From NCBI GenBank assembly GCA_021604605.1, contig BQJH01000224.1, positions 1-5,069 on the forward strand: 5,069 nucleotides of DNA, given 5' to 3'. Of the stretch, positions 4,970 through 5,069 are shown piece after piece. A program made the position numbers and the translations under genes. The stretch is from Hyphococcus sp. (GTDB lineage Bacteria > Pseudomonadota > Alphaproteobacteria > Caulobacterales > Parvularculaceae). Under the pieces are notes generated by a model, which saw only the letters and a program-made list of their open reading frames with translations, did no database searches and was not told the origin of the DNA. Numbering within the stretch: position 1 is the first letter of the stretch; each line of letters starts with the position of its first letter.

Positions 4970-5069
4970 ATACCAGACAGGACGGAAAAAACGATCCTAA
5001 TTCATCAGTACAGTGATCTATTGACGGTTCGGCCCGCGCCATAGAATGTGCTTCAACTAACGTTTGCCT

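Larger units (their letters stand above)
4611..5069. other. 459-base stretch without a recognised gene
   Basis: No known protein, RNA gene, repeat or parS copy is visible here. Two overlapping minus-strand frames are open: 4969-4652, and one from the right edge (5069) to a stop at 4710. The latter could be the 3' end of a gene starting outside the window, but its sequence matches nothing I know. A long plus-strand frame over the same bases looks like an antisense shadow. The left end carries the DUF6489 ribosome binding site and perhaps its promoter. Confidence 0.5.

Noticed and set aside
4646..5044. Plus-strand 132-codon frame at the right end
   Set aside because: It has no good ribosome site, a composition typical of antisense translation (rich in R, H, P, Q) and no family I recognise.
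1..5069. CRISPR arrays, tRNA or rRNA genes, insertion sequences
   Set aside because: No regularly spaced repeats, cloverleaf-like sequence, transposase-like frame or terminal inverted repeats are visible by eye. The only repeated element is the parS palindrome.

Overview
The window looks like the origin-proximal chromosome-partitioning neighbourhood of an alphaproteobacterium of moderate-to-high GC. The reasons are the order mnmE – mnmG – rsmG on one strand, which in this class normally runs into parA-parB, a DUF6489-type small protein, and several near-perfect parS centromere sites. I cannot name a genus. parA and parB are not in the window. By synteny they should lie just beyond the left edge, downstream of rsmG.

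Layout, right to left along the minus strand. 5069-4611 holds no gene I recognise, only weak open frames. 4610-4353 encodes an 85-residue DUF6489-like protein with a good ribosome binding site. After an 18-base gap comes mnmE (4334-3000, 444 aa, complete). 2732-2986 is a small lysine-rich gene on the plus strand that separates mnmE from mnmG. Then come mnmG (2551-632, 639 aa, complete) and, one base later, rsmG, which starts at GTG 630-628 and runs off the left edge after 210 codons, probably a few residues before its stop.

MnmE and MnmG together modify uridine 34 of certain tRNAs, and RsmG methylates 16S rRNA, so the main genes are translation-fidelity housekeeping genes. Over them lies a second layer of information. 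Four copies of the 14-bp palindrome GTTTCACGTGAAAC (parS, the ParB loading site) sit inside rsmG (574-589), mnmG (1098-1113 and 2138-2153) and mnmE (3393-3408). A decayed-looking fifth copy lies in the mnmG upstream region (2590-2605). All four good sites are inside codons, read as V-S-R-E-T three times and F-H-V-K-Q once. The third frame would create a TGA stop. The housekeeping genes therefore also appear to serve as the chromosome's centromere. parS and ParB are well-known biology. What deserves a second look here is the dense intragenic clustering, the use of short, apparently inserted or variable protein segments to carry the sites, and the degenerate intergenic copy. I see no wholly new system in this window.
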